NCBI GenBank assembly: GCA_034696485.1 | Contig: JAQIWT010000482.1 | Span: forward strand, 1-19,430 | DNA: 19,430 nt | Source: Isohypsibius dastychi | Taxonomy: Eukaryota > Tardigrada > Eutardigrada > Parachela > Isohypsibiidae | Direction of reading: 5' to 3' | Shown here: in pieces, positions 15,248-19,430 of the stretch | Layout: every line of letters begins with the position of its first letter | How positions within the stretch are numbered: the first letter of the stretch is position 1 | Notes under the pieces: model-generated | What the model was told of the DNA's origin: nothing | The model's input: the letters and a program-made list of their open reading frames with translations, nothing else | The model's database searches: none | Translations under genes and position numbers: made by a program

Positions 15248-16589
15248 CAAAACACAACAGAACACGAACGTCCTCTTTTCGATAAGTTTGGAAGACGATA
15301 AAATCGCTGAATTAATTGGTTTCGAAATCAACTCAACTCCATAAACCTCTTTGTCAATTCTTCTTCCCCCCCCCCCCTCCCTTCATCCTTAACATTGTCA
15401 GTTACAGCTTGAAAACGATCAACAAAATTTGGGACTTTTATCTTCAAGGTTCATTTGATATTGCCAACACTTTGTTCTAGATCATTTAGTTGCTCCCCAC
15501 CAGACTTCTCTCTTCACTAATTTGGACTTTCGAAAACCGTTATTTTTTGCTACCAGCTGTATCGTTTCGACATGCATATCAATCGACTCGAATGATTCAG
15601 AGCAATTTATTCCTCTGCTTGAATTGTTATTCAGTAAGTCAATGTGCGATGCACCAAATCAAAGCCGCGGTATCTAATTCAATTTAATTTTCCATTGTTG
15701 TAGGTTATTATTTTTTTGTTGTTGCAGATTCATCACAGTTTGGATGGATGCTTTCGAGTTGCATGGCGGTGGTGAACAAGAGAAGGAATTCCGGGGAATT
15801 CTGGAAGAAATTGGATACAGTTTGCGGTTCAATGGATTCAGCCGCTCAGGTGAACATCATATCGGCGCGTCGAAAGACTAATGTGTTGTAACTATTTTAT
15901 TTTTAGTGGACCCAGACATAGATAGTGATAACATGATGAAATTGGAACGACTATTCGCTTCGGGGGTATCTCAACGATTCGAAGATTCTCCAGAGTTATT
16001 GCAAAATGCTCTGTTGATGATTGCTGACCAACAGGTTTCTGCTTATTACGCGCCAAATGGTCGATCTCAATATATGGCAAGATTCTTCGTAAGCTATTCG
16101 GAATCTAAAAATGTGAGAAATTCTCTTTGTAGGTATTCAACAACACGGAATCGTTCAGAATTTGTTTACCACCGTTTGTGCTATGTACGTGCCAGTTTTT
16201 CATCGACAACGGTACGTCAAACACGAGTATCTATTACCCTAATTTCATCATTGTAGATTCACCCCTTTTTTCTCCAGTCTTGACCACTCCGCCCCATCGA
16301 GCTGTGCCATATTTGATGGTAAAATAGCAATGTATTGACTCACTAATTAATAACAAATTGTAATATGTTATTATAGTGTCAACACTTGCTAGCCATCAGA
16401 CTTGCAATTGCCATGAAGAAGGTCAAAATGGTTCCAGTGACAGATGAACGGATCAATGATATCATTGCCGAGTCTTACCCGTTATTCTCAAATCGAAATT
16501 CATCTAGAAAACGATCCGGCTCCGAACTGACCAGTGATGATGATTATGAACAAGAAAATGGTCCGAAAGTTGTCCGGATGCTGGCGTGA
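15237..16589 (+). CDS. Unrecognised 275-residue protein, head to head with the helicase gene
   Basis: I cannot assign a family. Exons: 15237-15318, 15481-15633, 15739-15849, 15907-16034, 16133-16211, 16257-16318 and 16377-16589. They sum to 828 nt, phases agree throughout, and the stop is TGA. Exon 1 is the least certain: its donor is GTTTCG and its ATG overlaps the helicase start. Its product reads MSIIKTQQNTN... and joins to give ELIDHLVAPHQ. The exon 3 acceptor is the second of two nearby AGs (15738, not 15727), because only that one keeps the frame open into exon 4. Visible features: hydrophobic helices in the first 80 residues (RKPLFFATSCIV), a DAFELHGGGEQEKEF segment, an acidic DPDIDSDN stretch, a Pro-rich loop (SPLFSPVLTTPPHRAVPYL), a helix LLAIRLAIAMKKVKMVP, and a charged tail with RKRSGSE and SDDDYEQEN suggesting a nuclear location. 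The LLAIRLAIAMKKVKM segment faintly recalls a helix in the second cyclin-like domain of ORC6, but this is too short to use as a call. Confidence 0.6.
15366..15377 (+). repeat. Poly-C run in intron 1 of gene 5
   Basis: Twelve consecutive C on the plus strand followed by tccc, about 50 nt into the inferred first intron of gene 5 and about 120-150 nt upstream of the possible helicase start codons (poly-G when read on the minus strand). Confidence 0.9.
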
Positions 16590-17373
16590 GAAGTCAAAGA
16601 AATGACACGGTGGTCATCACTCATCAACCGCAAAGAATGTATATTGAAATGAATGCTCATGTGGGAATTTTTAGAAAGTACCTGATCCAGTTGACTCAAG
16701 CGAAATTTGGTTCAGTTTATCGTGACGGTATGAAATTGATCCTCTGTCCACTCCATCAGACTTCAAAGCAAATGTCTTTGTACCGACATTCTGTCTGTTT
16801 TTCCTTATTGTGGGTTTCTTTTTTCAGCACAGAGTCCATTAAAATCAAGAGATAAATACATTTATTCTACCGGCAAAATTGACATTCATTGAACATTTGG
16901 GTGGAATTACTTCCCGTTGCAAAATCGGATGAACAGTTATCTTTCGTTGCGGCGAATCGGCCAGCTCAAAGTTGCTTTTTCTGTCGGCGTGTACAATTGC
17001 CTAAATTTATAAAGAATATTCAATAAGAATGATTTAGTGGGGTAGAATTAGCTGTACTGCTGTGGAAAACTGTATGAGAGAGTGGACAATCTACTTCGTT
17101 GATAAACTCCTTGTTTTTATCGATGAACGACTTGAGAAGTCGGAAGAAAACCAGCAATCGGTCATGGCCGAGCAATATACAGTACAGCCCGAAAAAAACA
17201 CAACAACTTGTTTTTACAGACTATTTTCCAGATGCAGTCTTGACACAATATACCTGATCCATGTTAATTCCTGGCTACTTGGAAAAAAACAGCAGAATGA
17301 TCACCGCAAATGCGACTTTTGTATGTACACAGTAAAACAAAAAAATTGAAATCCAAATTGTTTGACAACGAAT
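16590..17373. other. Region between convergent genes 5 and 6 with possible extra exons
   Basis: No recognised gene. A possible small plus-strand coding pair exists: 16639-16727 (starts MYIEMNAHVGIF, ends with donor G|GTATGA) spliced to 16829 onward (acceptor ttttttcag, AQSPLKSRDKYIYSTGKIDIH then stop at about 16892). A second open frame at 17062-17349 (contains VDKLLVFIDERLEKSEENQQ) is also protein-like. Neither has homology support, and they could be alternative 3' exons of gene 5, a small separate gene, or chance. TTTATT at 16861-16866 is an AATAAA on the minus strand, about 510 nt beyond the MARCH6 stop, and is a possible poly(A) signal for that gene. Confidence 0.3.
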
Positions 17374-19430
17374 TCACATCCAGGCAGGCACTTCCGGTGG
17401 CGCCAGAATAACAGAAGCACCAGCTACGGCTTGAACCTGCGCAGCTGGTGGTTTGTGATCATAATTTAAAAGCCTCATCCCAATTAGAAACCTTAAACAA
17501 ACGAAGAATTCATATCACTTTCAGTTGGAGAAACTTCACTTGCAATTCATCTCGAATTTGGTCGTGAAGTTCCTTGACATATCCGAAACTAGTAAGGATG
17601 CAAATCAAGGCGGTCATGCCAAACAGGAACGTTATATGACATAGCCCTTCAGTGATATGAGCAGGAAATGCCCGTGAAAGCTCATCTTCGGGTCCTCTGG
17701 TAAGCAGATTGAAGGCACGAGCAATGAAGAAGGGGATTGCGAGGTAGATCAAGAGCGGGGCGGTCGAAGGCCATACGAACACTCTCCAGATGAGTGTAAG
17801 ATTCATATTTCGGAACCCGTTTGCGTACACCTAAAACAAGGAAATAGCAAATTTTGAAAGCGAGGTTTCCGGTTGGTAATAATACCTGTTCCAAAGCTCG
17901 TCTTAATCGCTTGTTTTCACCGACTGCCACCATGCAAAACATCAGGACAATCTTCTCAATCAATGCACCGAACACGAAACACTAAAGAAAAAGAATAATT
18001 AGAACTAGACGAAATTACAATGCTATTTGCTGAACTCACTCTATAAACTTGCAACATCCAAGTCTGATCGAAATATAGCGCGATCGGTTTCAGGAAGGTC
18101 ACTTCAAAAGTCAGTCCGACGAGCAGAGGCAGCCACACTAGGACCATGAGAATAGCGATTGTTCCCTTCAAAACCACCATAGTCCAAACTCCAACTTGAA
18201 TGTCGCGGAGTCGAGTCATGTTCCGCACACTCTTTCCAGCTAGTCTTCCTCCTTTGCAGATAACAGCCAGGGCGAATAATCCGGTGAACAAAGTGTAGAT
18301 ATCGTGTACTCGACGGGAACCAAACCAGAATCCCAAGACTAGTCTTCCAATGAGCACCGGAACTGTCAGAATGATTCCGCTGACAATGACCACAGTTACG
18401 CCAAGGAAGGTCAGCAGAAGCGCCAACTTGAGATGAAGGTTTGATGGACATGCATATGGTTGGGATGGACGATTCGGAACGTTCACCAGCATCATGTCCA
18501 ACTGGTCATGTGCGATCCCCAAATTTCCGTCGTTGACTGCATTATTTTGAATGGGGTTCGCAACTGCAACCGGTGGTTGATCACCCAAGAGATAATTGCG
18601 AATGTCGAGTAGTTCTCCAACGAGTTCCGACCAACCCACTATCAGGCATTTGACCAACCTTCTCAGAGTGGTCTGCTGGAACAATGATGGCCCTACAAAC
18701 AGATAAAGAAGCCATCAGGTACACCACCTCTTAGAAACAGACGCATAATAACCATTTTGTAAAAAGCTCATTCATTTTACCGGAAAAAAAGTGACTTTCG
18801 CTGCAAGTATGTTTTGATAGCAATTAAGCAGATTTACTCCACATGAGAAATGTCACGTACCAATATAATGAAAAACGACGAACTGGATGGTCAGTCCTCC
18901 AATTGGAGATTCTTCCAATAATTGCAGATTGTACGGAAAGACTCCTCTCAAGCTACAGCAGATTATCCTCGCAGGAATAAAAATGGTAACCGAAATCACC
19001 AGGATAAACAACATCATGACGAAAGTTAAGTTCCTCAGTGATTTTCCAGTCTGCCAAATGACCAATTCCTTGAACGGGTTAGTATCCTGATAACCCCTCA
19101 CGAACCGAAGTAACCCAGGTCTCAGCGTTTCCACAGTCAGCAGGACGAACCAAACGAAGTAGGATATGAACAAAACTCCCAGAATCCAATGCAGAAATAT
19201 GAACGTTCCAGGGGCCGCTACGAAATGCCGCAGCCGTTCGTGAACCGTCGCGTTGAAGAGGTCCATACAGGAAAAGTCGGCTAATCCGCCAAATAACGCT
19301 GGGAAGATGACTGCCTCCGTGAAAAATAATACTCCGGTTTTCGTACCAAGAAAAATCAATCCAAGGACGAATTTAATGATTGAGTTATTCAATCGTCGGA
19401 GATAAAATAACGAATGCATCCAATCGTAGC
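17374..19430 (-). CDS. MARCHF6: MARCH6/Doa10 ER membrane E3 ubiquitin ligase, C-terminal part (5' partial)
   Basis: Multi-pass ER and inner-nuclear-membrane ubiquitin ligase of ER-associated degradation. The family's N-terminal RING-CH domain lies outside the window. Minus-strand exons: 19430-18861 (open at the edge), 18692-18040, 17981-17886, 17830-17544 and 17491-17374, giving 573 visible residues. The TEB4/Doa10 (TD) region is recognisable: a hydrophobic span, then a conserved-looking stretch with FHWILGV-type helix (FLHWILGVLFISYFVWFVLL), LRPGLLRFVRGYQD, and IFIPARIICCSLRGVFPYNL. Later come LDIRNYLLGDQ, a Asn/Pro-rich loop, further membrane helices (LALLLTFLGVTVVIVSGIIL, FWFGSRRVHDIYTLFTGLFA), VYANGFRNMN and the tail FLIGMRLLNYDHKPP, which all line up in order with the animal family. 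I count roughly eight hydrophobic segments. The last intron (17543-17492) uses a GC donor. The C-terminus is short and hydrophobic after NYDHK. Confidence 0.93.

Noticed and set aside
15728-15849. Gene 5 exon 3 read from the acceptor at 15727
   Set aside because: That frame is open within the exon, but its exit phase does not match the next exon; the acceptor at 15738 keeps the whole gene in frame.

Overview
The window is eukaryotic nuclear DNA, and an invertebrate animal is the likely source. The evidence is many small spliceosomal introns (mostly 50-80 nt, GT-AG), compact genes, and two well recognised animal/fungal families: a BLM-type RecQ helicase and the ER ubiquitin ligase MARCH6/Doa10. 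Intron size, gene density and the scattered poly-G runs would fit a nematode, perhaps a clade I (Trichuris/Trichinella-like) worm. That is an inference and not something the sequence proves. All exon models are mine, made by matching splice sites, phase and reading frame by eye.

Layout: (1) 1-1122 (+), the 3' end of an unrecognised gene with an acidic C-terminal region. (2) 1799-5907 (+), a 22-exon gene for an unrecognised 826-residue protein, whose Ser/Thr/Ala/Gly-rich middle is built from tandem copies of a four-exon block. (3) 6551-8762 (+), an AT-hook protein with a C-terminal coiled coil that grew by a 309-bp exon+intron tandem duplication. (4) 15247-10086 (-), a BLM-type RecQ helicase with helicase core, RQC zinc/winged-helix region and HRDC domain; its N-terminal region holds a roughly 590-bp tandem exon duplication in which one copy has lost its frame. 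(5) 15237-16589 (+), a 7-exon, 275-residue unrecognised protein that starts head to head with the helicase gene. (6) 19430-17374 (-), the C-terminal 573 residues of MARCH6/Doa10, ending through a GC-AG intron. Genes 3 and 4 converge over a 1.3-kb non-coding stretch with a (CAA)11 microsatellite. Genes 5 and 6 converge over about 0.8 kb with possible extra exons.

I see no operon-like or defence-system arrangement, no transposon with terminal repeats, no tRNA or rRNA and no CRISPR. The most distinctive signal is that three neighbouring unrelated genes each carry their own intragenic tandem duplication of exon plus flanking intron. The copies are at different stages: periodic and in frame (gene 2), diverged but exactly length-matched (gene 3), and recent with a frame-breaking base (gene 4). 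The genes do not form an obvious pathway. Genes 3 and 4 are probably nuclear (DNA binding, DNA repair), and gene 6 acts in the ER membrane.
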